Of a DNA stretch of 64,000 bases, positions 34,994-46,943 are shown one piece after another. This DNA comes from Carettochelys insculpta (Eukaryota > Chordata > Testudines > Carettochelyidae). Location of the stretch: assembly GCF_033958435.1 (NCBI RefSeq), contig NC_134137.1, positions 122,238,001 through 122,302,000 on the forward strand. The letters are read 5' to 3'. The first letter of the stretch is position 1; each line of letters opens with the position of its first letter. Under the pieces are notes generated by a model. The model worked only from the letters and a program-made list of their open reading frames with translations, was not told the origin of the DNA and made no database searches. Made by a program: the position numbers and the translations under genes.

Positions 34994-36591
34994 CAACAGA
35001 CCTTGCTTTGAAGCAGTTGCCAAGACAACATTTAATACATGTTTAATAATCTGCTTACATGCCTAGATCTGATTTAATAAATGAATAATAATAATGAAAA
35101 AAATAAACTCACTTCTGAATCTGCTAACAAAAACAGCAAGAGCTTGATTTATAACCTTCTAACTCAAAAACATACCCTTATTTTAAAAAGTACATTATCA
35201 TCTCTCTGCTAACAGCTGCATCTCTCAGTTATCCTAAACAGCATCTGGCTGCAGGTGCACCCAGGTGAAAGAGATTATGTTGATGGAAGAGGGAAACACT
35301 AGGAAAAGCTAACTCCATTACATCTGATGAAGTCCATAATCTTGGCGTTCTTTAGGACTCCTTGTTGCTACTAAAGAAAGCAACAAGGAAAATGTTGCCA
35401 TGGGCCACCTATCATTCTGGATCTTAGTTCCTTGGAAGGTGCTTAGCTAATACGATGATCTATTATAAAAATCTGAGTGGAGAGATTTAGCCACAGTCTC
35501 TTTGATACGGTACTACTCTTTCAAAACAGTGTTTATATTTATTCTAACCAGGAGGAGAAGAAAGGGAATATTGTTAAAACTAATAAATCGATATATGGTC
35601 GTGCTGCTTTATGTTAGTTTATTGTACATCTTCATTTTTTCTTGTTTCATTGCCTACTTTGTGACAGATTCCAAAGATATGAATTACTTCTGTTGAAGAA
35701 TATTCCAAAAATAAGCTTATTTTTCATATTTAATGATCATCATTGAAATCAAATAAGTAACTTTTCTGTGTAAAAGTTTAATTTTCTTTCTAGAAAGAAG
35801 GGCAAAAGTTTACAATACAAATGGAAATATTAATACCATTAAAGAAAAGGCTGGTGCCAACTCCTGCATCTAAATTTCGTATGCGCAAAACAGTTGATTC
35901 CCCATGCTGTATACTAATGCATGCCAGTAAATGTAAACTTGAACTAACATTTATAAAACAAAGAAGGTGAATCCTTATTTTAAGTGCAACACAGTCTTCA
36001 TCAGAGAGACATCATCAGTACCTCCTGAATACTCAGTTCACATGAAACAGCAACCGATTTGACTGAAGAATCAATTTCCCCAGACTCCCATTCACTGCTT
36101 GGGGAAACAGACAAAATGCATCAGACTCAGCCAGAGCATCATAAGCTAATTTTTCACTTTTCAGAGTCAGCAGTTGATAAAGACAGCAGTTAAATCTTAA
36201 ATGGGTATGTTTCTTGGTGCTTGTGCCTCTCTCAAATGGAACACAGACCTACAACCACAAACTCATCAGAGCACTCATGAACTAGTGGAACGTGAACATG
36301 AAAAATGTCAAATAGTGTTGTATTCTAATCTGTCTATAAAATTTAACCTTTATGTAGTTTACTTATCAAAGGATCTTACTTCACTGTTCCTTTAATAATG
36401 TATATTCCTAGATTAGGTCCGTAGTTTAAGGTAAATGAACAGTCCATAATTCTTAAAAGTCACACAAAATTTAATCTCTTGCTAATTGCTGCAAGATGAC
36501 GTCTCACGAATGAACTGTGATGAACCAAAAAATAAAGATGCTTTACAAAATCACTAAGTTTAAAATGCTTGTTTGGATAAATATCCAACAT
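34994..36591. other. Intergenic sequence, nothing recognised
   Basis: AT-rich DNA up to the abrupt start of the LINE. A TAGGACTCCTTGTTGCT string near 35353 may be a relic of the tail repeat seen at 22775. No other feature seen. Confidence 0.4.
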
Positions 36592-38427
36592 TTTAACAGG
36601 CTTCAGGCCATCAGTGACACCCGAAAGAGCGCTGTCATCAACGAGGAACTGAAGAGGCTCCGAGTTGATATCGCTGCACTGCAAGAGACGTGACTCGCAG
36701 ATTCAGGATCTCTAAAGGAAAAGGACTACACCTTTTTCTGGCAGGGTAAAGCCCAAGAAGAACCCAGAGAGTATGGTGTTGGCTTTGCTGTCAGAAACAC
36801 CCTTCTACAAATGGTGGACTTAGTCATGGGTGGATCAGAAAGACTTCTTCGGATCACGCTTCAAACTTGCTCCGGTCCTGTCCACCTGATCAGCGCTTAT
36901 GCTCCAACCCTGTACGCCACACCAGAAGTAAAAGACAAGTTCTATGACGTGCTTAGTGCTGCTGTAGCGCAAATACCTGCTTCTGAACAACTGTACATCT
37001 TGGGTGACTTCAATGCAAGAGTTGGAGCTGATTGGGCCTCATGGCATTCCTGCTTAGGACACTTTGGTGTGGGAAAAATGAATGACAATGGACAGCGTCT
37101 CCTTGAACTGTGCACGTACCACAATCTGTGCATCACAAACACATTCTTCCAAACGAAGCCACAGCACAGAGTGTCATGGAGACACCCACACTCGAAGCAC
37201 TGGCATCAACTAGACGTGCTCATCACTAGGCGTAATAACCTCAAAAACGTCCTTCTGACACGCAGCTATCATAGTGCTGACTGTGATACAGATCACTCGC
37301 TAGTTTGCTCCAAGCTCAAGCTGAGACCCAAGAAGCTGTACCGCTCTAAACCTGCTGGAAGGCCCCGCATTGACGCCAGAAAGACGGCAAACTTGGAGAA
37401 AGCTGAAAAGTTCAGAGAGACCCTCCAGGAAAATCTGCGCAGCGGCCCTGGGGGAGCCAATGCGACATCCAAATGGCAACATCTGAGGGATACAGTTTAC
37501 AACACGGCCTTGTTGGTGTTTGGAAGAAGAGCTAGAAACACGAACGACTGGTTTGAAGCTAACTCCGATGAGATGATTCCAGTCATTGAAAAGAAGCGCG
37601 CCGCACTCCTGGAGTACAAACGCTCACCGAGCCAGAGTAACCAGCAAGCACTTAGAGAGGCCAGAAGAACAGTACAGCAGACAGCCAGGAGCTGTGCCAA
37701 CAACCACTGGTTCCAGCTATGCAGCAGCATCCAGACCTGTGCTGACTTTGGTAATCTTAGAGGAATGTACGAGGGTATGAGGAAGGCATTAGGACCCACC
37801 CAGAACAAGATGGCACCTCTGAAATCCAAATCTGGTGAAGTCATTGCTGACAAAGCCAAACAGATGGAGTGCTGGGTTGAGCACTACTCCGAGCTGTACT
37901 CACGTGAGAACGTTGTGGTTGACGCAGCCCTCGATGCCGTCGAGCTCCTACCAGTAATGGACGAACTGGATCAGGAACCGACTGTGGATGAACTGAAGAG
38001 AGCCATCGACAGCATTGCAGCAGGAAAGACCCCTGGTCAGGATGGTATACCACCAGAGATAATCAAGTGTGCCGCGGACACACTCCTGGAACCCCTACAT
38101 GAGCTACTGTGCCTGTGCTGGAAAGAGGGTGAGGTTCCACAGGATATGCGCGACGCTAACATTGTAACCTTGTATAAGAACAAAGGAGACAGAAGCGACT
38201 GCAACAACTACCGTGGAATCTCCCTCCTAAGTGTCACTGGTAAACTGTTCGCTCACGTCATCCTTGGCAGACTCCAGAAGATTGCTGAGAGGGTGTATCC
38301 TGAATCGCAGTGCGGATTCTGCGCAGAGAGGTCTACCGTTGACATGGTCTTCTCTCTAAGGCAGCTGCAGGAGAAGTGCAGGGAGCAGAGGAAGCCACTC
38401 TACATAGCCTTCATCGACCTGACCTGA
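36592..38427 (+). pseudogene. LINE endonuclease and N-terminal reverse transcriptase, broken
   Basis: The frame opens inside an AP-type endonuclease. Visible motifs are AALQET (the metal-binding Glu), ISAYAPT, LGDFNARVG, the NDNGQRLLELC block and SADCDTDHSLV (the catalytic D-H pair). The reverse-transcriptase fingers follow, with DGIPPEIIK, NIVTLYKNKGDRSDCNNYRG and ESQCGFCAERSTVD. A TGA at 36691-36693, plausibly a CGA-to-TGA change, interrupts the endonuclease. The frame ends at a TGA at 38425, right in reverse-transcriptase motif A after FIDLT. The continuation is one base out of frame, consistent with loss of about 8 bp encoding the expected K-A-F. The first ATG in the longest open stretch is at 36811, but the homologous protein extends upstream. 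The copy cannot make an active enzyme. Confidence 0.88.
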
Positions 38428-39688
38428 CCTGGTCAGCAGGGATGGCCTGTTCAAACTGCTCCACAAAATAGGCTGTCCTCCACGGTTACTCAAGATGATC
38501 CAGTCATTCCACGAAGACATGAGAGGAAATATCCAATATGATGGCGCATTATCAGATGCTTTCAGAATCAGGAGCGGCGTCAAACAAGGATGCGTGCTTG
38601 CTCCGACATTGTTCGGGATTTTCTTCGCATTCCTCCTGAAGCATGCCTTTGGATCTTCAACAGAGGGTGTCTTGCTGCACAAAAGATCTGATGGGAAACT
38701 GTTTAACCTTGCAAGGCTGAAAGCTAAGTCTAAGGTGCGGGAAGTCCTCATCAGAGACATGCTGTTTGCAGACGATGCTGCTGTAGTGTCTCACACAGAA
38801 GACCAGCTTCAAAAACTGCTGGATCAGTTCTCCAAAGCATGCAAGGACTTTGGGCTTACCATCAGCCTAAAGAAGACAAACATACTTGGTCAGGATGTTG
38901 CTGAATCCCCATCAATCAGAATTGACAACTATACGTCAGAGGTCGTCCACGAGTTCGTTTACCTCGGGTCCACCATCACTGACACCCTGTCGTTGGACAC
39001 TGAGCTAAATAGGAGGATCAGAAAAGCAGCCACAACTCTGTCCAGACTCAGCAAGAGAGTGTGGAATAACAACAAGCTGTACGCTCACACCAAAATGCAA
39101 GTCTACAGAGCCTGCATCCTCAGCACCCTCCTTTATGGCAGCGAGACTTGGACCCTGTATGCCTGTCAGGAAAAGAGGCTGAATGTCTTCCACTTGCGCT
39201 GCCTCAGGCCCATCCTTGGAATATCCTGGAAGGACAGAGTGACCAACACCGCCGTCCTCGAGCAAGCTGGAATCCCAACCATGCACACCCTCCTCAGGCA
39301 GCATCGACTCCGCTGGCTTGGCCACGTCCACAAGATGAATGATGGAAGGATTCCAAAAGACATCCTGTATGGTGAGCTAGCCTCTGGCAAAAGACCTCCC
39401 GGACGCCCCCAGTTGCGCTACAAAGATGTCTGCAAGAGAGACCTCAGAGAGGTAGACATCAAGCTGAACAACTGGGAAGAACTAGCAGACGACCGCAGCA
39501 GATGGAAGAAGGGGTTACACAAGGGCCTTCAGAAGGGTGAGATGAAGATCAGACAGCCAGCAGAGGAGAAGCGAGCGCACAGAAAGCACAATAAGGATTT
39601 GCCAGACACCCACTACATCTGCAAGAGATGCAGCAAGGACTGTCACTCTCGTGTGGGTCTTCATAGTCACAATAGACGCTGTAAATGA
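38426..39688 (+). pseudogene. LINE C-terminal reverse transcriptase and zinc finger
   Basis: In the shifted frame the protein resumes as DLVSRDGLFKLLHKIG and includes GVKQGCVLAPTLFGIFF (motif B) and MLFADDAAVVSH (the catalytic FADD box). The thumb region follows, with LGSTITD, TLLYGSETWTL, RLRWLGHVHKMNDGRIPKD and GKRPPGRPQLRYKDVCKRDL. The C-terminus carries CKRCSKDCHSRVGLHSHNRRC, a C2H2/C2HC-like finger thought to bind nucleic acid. The stop is TGA at 39686-39688. This half is uninterrupted over about 420 codons, so damage to the copy is concentrated at the two sites upstream and the insertion is not very old. Confidence 0.88.
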
Positions 39689-39756
39689 AGTCCTCAATTG
39701 AAACTTTAAAGGGCGCGATCCATAGTCTATGCAGACTGAAGGATGCCTACCTAACA

Positions 39757-40003
39757 GGATTCAAAAACAACTAGGTAAATTCATGAAGGATAGCTCTATC
39801 AATGACTATGAGCCAGGATGGGCAGGGACAGTGTTCCTAACCTTGGTCATCAGGGCTGGGAATGGGTTACACAGTATGGATCCCTTGATGACTACGTCAT
39901 CTGTTTATTCCTTCTGGGGCACCTGGCAGCAGATGCTGACAGAGGACAGGATACTGAGCTAGATGGACCTTTGGTCTAACTCAGTATGGCTGTAAGTTCT
40001 TAA
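39757..40003 (+). mobile_element. CR1 LINE 3' tail
   Basis: The segment contains AGGTAAATTCATGAAGGATAG, less its last base, then CTGGGAATGGGTTACAC, TCTGGGGCACCTGGCAGC and AGATGGACCTTTGGTCTAAC followed by CAGTATGGCTG. This order is the standard 3' end of reptilian CR1 elements, plus orientation. Only the tail is present, the usual heavy 5' truncation. Confidence 0.85.
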
Positions 40004-40156
40004 ATTTACTAATGTCATCACCGAGCAGCAGCAATATCAAAATGAGACACTGCACCTGCAACTACTTCCGCTACCTTCACTAAATATGATTCAAGTCTTT
40101 TGTACAGGTTCCTCTGTAGAGAGCCTTCATGCATGATTTCATGTATAACCCATACT

Positions 40157-40838
40157 AGCTGTGTCTACACGTGCACGCTACTTCGAAGTAGCGGCACTAA
40201 CTTCGAAATAGCACCCGTCGCGGCTACACGCGTCGGGCGCTATTTCGAAGTTAACTTCGACGTTAGGCGGGGAGACGTCGAAGTCGCTAACCTCATGAGG
40301 GGATCGGAATAGCGCCCTACTTCGACATTCAATGTCGAAGTAGGGACCGTGTAGACGATCCGCGTCCCGCAACGTCGAAATTGTGGGGTCCTCCATGGCA
40401 GCCATCAGCTGGGGGGTTGAGAGACACTGTCTCTTCAGCCCGTGCAGGGCTCTATGGTCACCGTGTGCAGCAGCATTTAGCCCAGGGCTTCTGGCTGCTG
40501 CTGCTGCAGCAGGGGATTCATGCTGCATGCACAGGGTCTGCAACTCGTTGTCGGCTCTGTGGATCTTGTGCTGTTTAGTGCAAGTGTGTCTGGGAGGGGC
40601 CCTTTAAGGGAGCGGCTTGCTGTTGAGTCCGCCCTGTGACCCTGTCTGCAGCTGTGCCTGGCATCCTTATTTCGATGTGTGCTACTGTGGCGTGTAGACG
40701 TTCCCTCGCTGCGCCTATTTCCATGTGGTGCTGCGCAACGTCGATGTTGAACATCGACGTTGCCAGCCCTGGAGGACGTGTAGACGTTATTCATCGAAAT
40801 AGCCTATTTCAATGTAGGCTTCACGTGTAGACGTAGCC
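40157..40838 (-). mobile_element. Family A element copy A5, 682 bp, TSD ACT
   Basis: It begins AGCTGTGTCTACACGTG and ends with the complement of GGCTACGTCTACACGTG, with ACT at 40154-40156 and 40839-40841. It is shorter than the other copies because the right-hand arm lacks one of the two GTAGC/GACATCGAAATA boxes. Inner frames of 105 and 121 codons are retained. It belongs to the A1/A2/A6 subgroup. Confidence 0.88.
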
Positions 40839-40841
40839 ACT

Positions 40842-42342
40842 AAGACATACCAATAAAAGCTCAGTAGGAACAAAGTGTGAGCAGCCTGCCAAGAAACACA
40901 TAGACTTGGCCCGTGAACAACATCAGGATCCAAGGCTGTGGAAAAGAAAACAATAAAGGGGAACGCAACACAAATGCCTCTTTCATTTGGGCATATGGAA
41001 AAAAGCAGCATGTTTTTCAGCAGCTGATTGCCTACGTAAAATATTTAAATCTAGCTCTTTGTAGTACAGTCAGCTGTTTTACAGAATCTTGAACATCTCT
41101 GAGGTCACCGGGCTCCTGATTATAAGAGAACAAAAAGCATTCTGGCAAAGTAAGAGATTACTACAGTTATGGAAGTAGCACTGGTACAACTCCTAACATT
41201 CGGGAAGCAAATTATTTTCAAACTAAATGTCTCAGGAAGACTGCTAGAGGTTTATAATACACTTTTTGAACTCCCATTACAGAAAAAGTTATTTTGACAT
41301 AAAGCCCAATTTTTCTTCAGACACATATTATAATCACCTGCAGGGCAAACTGTTGTGAAGATTAATTATTTGATTATAACAACTTTTTTCTTCTGCTAAT
41401 ATTCAGTGCATACAGCTTAAAAATGTCCTAGCATTCAACGTGACATATCCTTACTTTTATGTGCATGATTACGAAAAATTCTTCCAACTACCTGAACACT
41501 CTGCAGAGTCTCCAGTGAAAACTGAATTTTACATGAATCTGCCCACACTTTCCTACTGACAGCATTATGTACATGCAACAAAATTCTTGTTTTTCTACTT
41601 AAGTATGAATTGAGAATCATTTGCTTTTATCAAACTCTGTTGGACTGTTTTAGCCCAGATAGAAATTATCAACTTTCCTTTAAAAACATAGCATTTTATC
41701 AACGGCTTTGTAGGCATCCTAACTGCTGACAAAACAGAAAATACTGTCTAAAACTTTTAGCTAAATTATTTCATAAATGACAGGAATCTAACTAGTGGTT
41801 TGGATACTGTTCCTTTCTTGGTGTTTGTCTTTATTGGTTACTAAAATAATAAATCAGATCCTAGGTCTATCTGTCCAGCGAGATAATCCTGATGCTCTTA
41901 CACCATAGTTGGAGATAATGAGATCCAACTGATAACTATGACTCAGGAGTAACTGTTCTCTACATTCACAGTGAGCTCTCGCACCTTACATAAAAATGAT
42001 TCAAGCATACATATAATATGGTTCTACAGTTCTCCATGCTAGGCAGTAGAGAATATATAAAAAGCTTTGTTTCAAAATGAACTTAACTTGAAATTTAACT
42101 AATGCATTTTAATGCAAGAATCCTAGAGATGGGTTCATGTCAAAAGAGCTGTCTCCAGAAACCTGGGTAATATCCTTGCTCTGCTTTGTGACAGATTCGG
42201 ACCTCCTTGGGACAGTCACCTAATATGCCGAGACCCCACTGAGCCTGCTTCCCCTGGTAGCCTGGGCACCACTTAGCCCTACATAAATTCATCTTGTGCT
42301 ATATATAGATTTATAGAGTATAAGCTCACGAAATTCACCCTC
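40842..42342. other. Intergenic sequence, nothing recognised
   Basis: AT-rich unique DNA between two family A insertions. No repeats or protein-like frames. Confidence 0.45.
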
Positions 42343-42345
42343 CTT

Positions 42346-43055
42346 AGCTACGTCTACATGTGAAGCCTACATCGAATAGCTTATTTCGATGTAGCGACAT
42401 CGAAATAGGCTATTTCGATGAATAACGTCTACACGTCCTCCAGGGCTGGCAACGTCGACGTTCAACATCGACGTTGCGCAGCACCACATCGAAATAGGCG
42501 CTGCGAGGGAACGTCTACACGCCAAAGTAGCACACATCGAAATAAGGGTGCCAGGAACAGCTGCAGACAGGCTCACAGGGCGGACTCAACAGCAAGCCGC
42601 TCCCTTAAAGGGCCCCTCCCAGACACAGTTGCACTAAATAACACAAGATCCACAGAGCCGACAACTGGTTGCAGACCCTGGGCATGCAGCATGGATCCCC
42701 AGATGCAGCAGCAACAGCCAGAAGCCCTGGGCTAAGGGCTGCTGCACATGGTGACCATAGAGCCCCGCAGGGGCTGGAGAGAGAGCGTCTCTCAACCCCT
42801 CAGCTGATGGCCACCATGGCGGACGCCGCTATTTCGATGTTGCGGGATGCGGATCGTCTACACATGCCCTACTTCGACGTTGAACTTCAAAGTAGGGCGT
42901 TATTCCCATCCCCTCATGGGGTCACCGGCTTCGACGTCTCGCCACCTAACGGCGATGTTAACATCGAAATAGCGCCCAACACATGTAGCCATGACGGGCG
43001 CTATTGCGAAGTTAGTGCCGCTACTTCGAAGTAGCGTGCACGTGTAGACACGGCT
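42346..43055 (+). mobile_element. Family A element copy A6, 710 bp, TSD CTT
   Basis: Ends AGCTACGTCTACATGTG and the complement of AGCCGTGTCTACACGTG, with CTT at 42343-42345 and 43056-43058. It is more diverged than A3/A4/A7; for example the start context reads CACCATGGCGG instead of CGCCATGGAGG. The two overlapping inner frames (105 and 121 codons) remain open. Confidence 0.88.
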
Positions 43056-43120
43056 CTTCTCAACATAAAACAGAAATATGCACAGGCTCCTTACTTTCTC
43101 AGGTAATTAATTACACTGGG

Positions 43121-43268
43121 GGCTTGTCTACACTACCACCTTCCTTCGAAGGAAGGATGGTAATTAGGGTGTTGGGAGTTTACTAATGAAGTCCTGCCGT
43201 GCATAGGCAGCACTTCATTAAGCAAATTCCGCCCCCGCGGCAACTCTGAAATTTTAAACTTCGAAGTA
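43121..43268 (+). mobile_element. Family C element, left arm only
   Basis: GGCTTGTCTACACTACCACC is followed by GGGTGTTGGGAGTTTACTAA, CAGCACTTCATTAAGC and a CTTCGAAGTACGG string, matching the left arm of the element at 4123. Similarity stops near 43268 with no right arm. Confidence 0.7.
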
Positions 43269-46200
43269 CGGCACACAAAGATCTACCTGAACCCTCCATA
43301 AATATCAAAACAAATATGAAACATATGCCCTGGAATTCAGATATCAGGGGTCTGAAATCTAGATGTCAAATCTATGAGGTTAATAATAACCTGAGTATAT
43401 CCAGCTTGCAAAACCTGAAACACAGCGGATAAGAAGAACTTTGACACAACAACATACCTGGAAGGAAGAAATTATGGTCCTATTGAATAAGTGGCATTAG
43501 CTTTGAGAAATATCACAAAAGACAAATTAGTGCAACTGACATTAAATGAGGTAGCACTTAAAAGATGGAATTTGTTTTCTTTCTACCCTTCGTTTGGTGT
43601 CCTGTAGCATTTAAAAAACAATTTGGATATAGATTTTAGGTAAAAGAGATTGCTGTAATTCACTAAATTCTGATCAGTACATTTCACCTTCTTGGTGTGA
43701 TAAAACTAGTATTTCTCCCCACCCCAAACCTCTCCAATGCATTCCATATAATTTTCCTTTTGTACAATCACACAAGTTGCACTGTAATACAGTTACGCTA
43801 GCTATTTTACCAATAGTCCTTGCATGTTCAGATCTAATTTGCTACCTGCTATTACTCCAAAGTATGTTTTCCCCCATCAGATAGGTCAGTCTTTCATATG
43901 TTTTCTTCTTTCCTTTCATCTTCCAGGTTGCACCTCATTTGCTATATTATGCTCCAACTTCTATCTCCTCTTGCTCTATTTGTATACTTTTCTGTCTTTA
44001 CTGGTACATACAAAACATCTCAATTTAATACCTTTCTGTGAAGTTAATCTGTATGCTGTTTACCACTTCTTTCAGAAGCTCAAGACATCTCACTCTAACA
44101 AGACATATTGCCTTTATATTTAGCTTGTTTATAATTTTTCATTCACTTTTTGATACACATGATACTGTTCACATCTAACCAATTACATTAATTTTTCATA
44201 TGCAATTTTTCAGGCACTGTATCAAATGCTTTATCAGAGTCCAGCCATTTAATCAGAGTTGAAAAATCAATTATGTATAAAGAATCATTTAATAATAATA
44301 TGAAGTAATAAAGCACTAGAACCGAAACAAATCTTTATTTCAACAGCTGCTGAGGAAACACAGGATTTCCTTAATTAAAATTAACTGCAGCAGTTCTATC
44401 AAGTGGAAAATGCTGCTTCTTAAAAGACTGATATTTTATTTTGTTTTGTTATATTGGCCTCAGCTTTAGGGATGAGAAGTAAGAGGCATTTTTCTTATTT
44501 TAATTTTTATGCACACCGTGGTTAAGAAATGACTCATTCTTAATGAAGAAACAGACATTTCATTTACCAAAGTTCTCTTCTCCCATCAAAATTCCATACA
44601 ATCTATGATGTGTCTTACGAAAATGGAACTTCAACACAGTAAAATCATTCTCACAAACCTTTCCAATCTCACTTCAGCTGCTCCTGAACTCACTGCTGAC
44701 TAAAACCTTCAGCCAAACAGCTCAGAACCATACTGCACACAAATTACCTCATGGTTCCACTGAGATACTTAATTTCTTTGCATAGATATGAGAGTGCAAA
44801 AGTTATAGCAGCTAATCCTTCCATAAATCTAACATACCATGGAAGTCCCCAAATTGTGGTTGGTGAAGTACTGGAATCCTGCAGAAATCTGTCGTTCGTA
44901 TTTCTTTCCAGCAATTAAACTGCCTGGGAAAAAAGGCTAAAATACTTTCAGTATTTTCCTAAAATGACTTTCTTATGTAAGCAGTTGCTGCAGTTGCCAA
45001 TGCAAAATTATGAGACAGGGAATGATAGGGAAGAAGGGCCACAAGCCAACCTCTCTGGTAATAAGATCCTCAGCTTGAATATTTGGAATTGCTGCAGCAT
45101 GCCATTCTGATTTCAAGTTCCTGTTAACACATTTGATATTCAGGTGAACACTCATGAGTGTAGTGATTCCCAGTCTTATATGTAAGCAATCAGCCACACA
45201 CACCTCAATTCATACATGCTTTGACCAACAAAGTGTGAAGGCCTTTCTTGTATCACATACAATCTGGTCTAACAGTGAAAAATGTCCTTAAAGCTAGTTT
45301 AAGTATCCAGTGGATGACCTCCCATAGCTCCCATCCCATGTGGGCGATGTATGATTGGCATAACAGCTGATACACTTATGAGGGACTTGGGTGTGAAGTT
45401 GAACTGCCAGAACACTTTGCAAAATCATTCCTATCAGTGAAAAGGAATGGAGGCAAGGGGGCTGTCACAGGTAAGAAAATTGCTGAGGCTCATGCTGCAA
45501 AGACTTCCTCCCAGTTACTTGGGGGAGGCCAGCCGAGAGGGTCAGGATTTGCCTTACCAACAGGCTATTCTATTTTATGTCAGATGCTAGCCTGGTAATC
45601 CAATTACCCTAGGATCAGAGGATGATAAAGATCAGGTTACTTTGCCCTCCCAAACCTTCTCTTGAGCCAAGCAGAGATTGGCTAGGGCAGGACCATACGA
45701 TTTTTTTTTTCAGGAACATATGATCAGGTAAAAAAAAAATAAAATCAACATCTGCTCAGGTTATCTGTCCAAGGTTCAGTTTTGTGAGTTGGGACCTTTA
45801 GGAAACTATGATAAGGGTGACTAACTACAAGGTGGGAATTTCTTGTCTAGTGTTGCCAAGTGAAAATTTCATAGTTTTTTTCCTCCCTTTTTATTTGTTA
45901 TTACAAATGAAAGCCAAACAGTACTGTCAGCTTGCATGCATAAAGGGAAGTTCTTCTTGCCCTGATTCTTCTCAGTGGTCAGAATTAAATCTCCAGAACT
46001 CAGTACATAAAGCTCTGGCATTATCTATCAATTTTTTTATATCTTACAAGGGAACACTATTTAGAAACAGCAAGACATCACAGAAACACAGAGAGAGTGC
46101 CGTAATTCAAATTCTGAGACATGTAAACATTCAACATAGGTAATACATTGTTCACTGTCTTGTGATTATCACATTTCTGTAGCATTCTAGTAAAATATAA

Positions 46201-46600
46201 TCGAGAAAAAAGTAGCATAAATGTTTAGATTTTATTTAGTGATGATCTTTTTGCTGGCTCTCACAAATGTCTTTTTCAAATTGTACAAGCTCCAAAAGCA
46301 TGCATTCTCAGACCATAACAAACTTTATTTAAACATGCAATCTAATGATTGCACAATCCAACTAATCAGATTGGGGCAGGTACTCACTAAATGGAGGAGT
46401 TGGAGAAAACAACGGTGACCATGTTTATTGATTAGAAATTGCATCAGATATTATTTGCTAAGATAACACATTTTAAACATTTAAATCTAATAGATTTGTT
46501 GACCTGTTAAGTGTTTAATTGGTTTCTCTTAAATAAACCAGATTTTCCTCAAGTAAAACATGCAGGTGAAGTTAAAGGTATAGAATAGGGCTCTCAAACT
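43269..46600. other. Intergenic sequence with faint LINE traces
   Basis: AT-rich. At about 44150-44260 the string GCACTGTATCAAATGCTTTA followed by TCAGAGTCCAG resembles CR1-superfamily coding sequence on the minus strand, heavily decayed. T- and A-runs lie near 45700-45740. Elsewhere nothing recognised. Confidence 0.4.
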
Positions 46601-46943
46601 TAATTTACCATAGGGCCAATGCCAGTCGTCAAAGTCACCTAGGGGCGCCACTAGACGTCCCCCTTTGGCAGGGCTCCAGAGAAAGGGAGAGTTCTCCATG
46701 CATCCCCCAGCCTCCTGCATGCATCTTCCAGCCTCATCTGCTGGCCAGTGTGCTCCCCTGCCCACACATGTCCATTCCCGCCTGCTGCCACAACCTCCAG
46801 CATCTCAGCAGGGCTAGACTGGCTTCTGGTTCCTAGCTCCATGCCATTGCTGGCACATTCCTGTTGTTCTGGAAGTAGCAGAACTGCTGATCCTTCCTGC
46901 TGCGATCCGTAGAAAATAGGCCCCTGATGGGAAAACCCTACTT

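Larger units (their letters stand above)
36592..39745 (+). mobile_element. 5'-truncated APE-type non-LTR retrotransposon
   Basis: The element starts inside the endonuclease domain and runs through the reverse transcriptase and a zinc finger to a short 3' untranslated region that ends around AGACTGAAGGATGCCTAC. Loss of the 5' end is typical of target-primed reverse transcription. The coding strand is more GC-rich than the surroundings. A CR1 tail follows almost at once. Proteins of this type are often mis-annotated in vertebrates as craniofacial development protein 2-like because of the endonuclease fold. I do not assign a clade. Confidence 0.85.

Noticed and set aside
37497..39390. Minus-strand frames of 100-134 codons across the LINE
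   Set aside because: They lie antisense to the recognisable endonuclease and reverse-transcriptase domains and have no motifs of their own.
46585..46943. GGGCTCTCAAACTTAATTTACC considered as a transposon terminus bounding the decayed DIRS region
   Set aside because: No inverted partner or target duplication was found on the other side.
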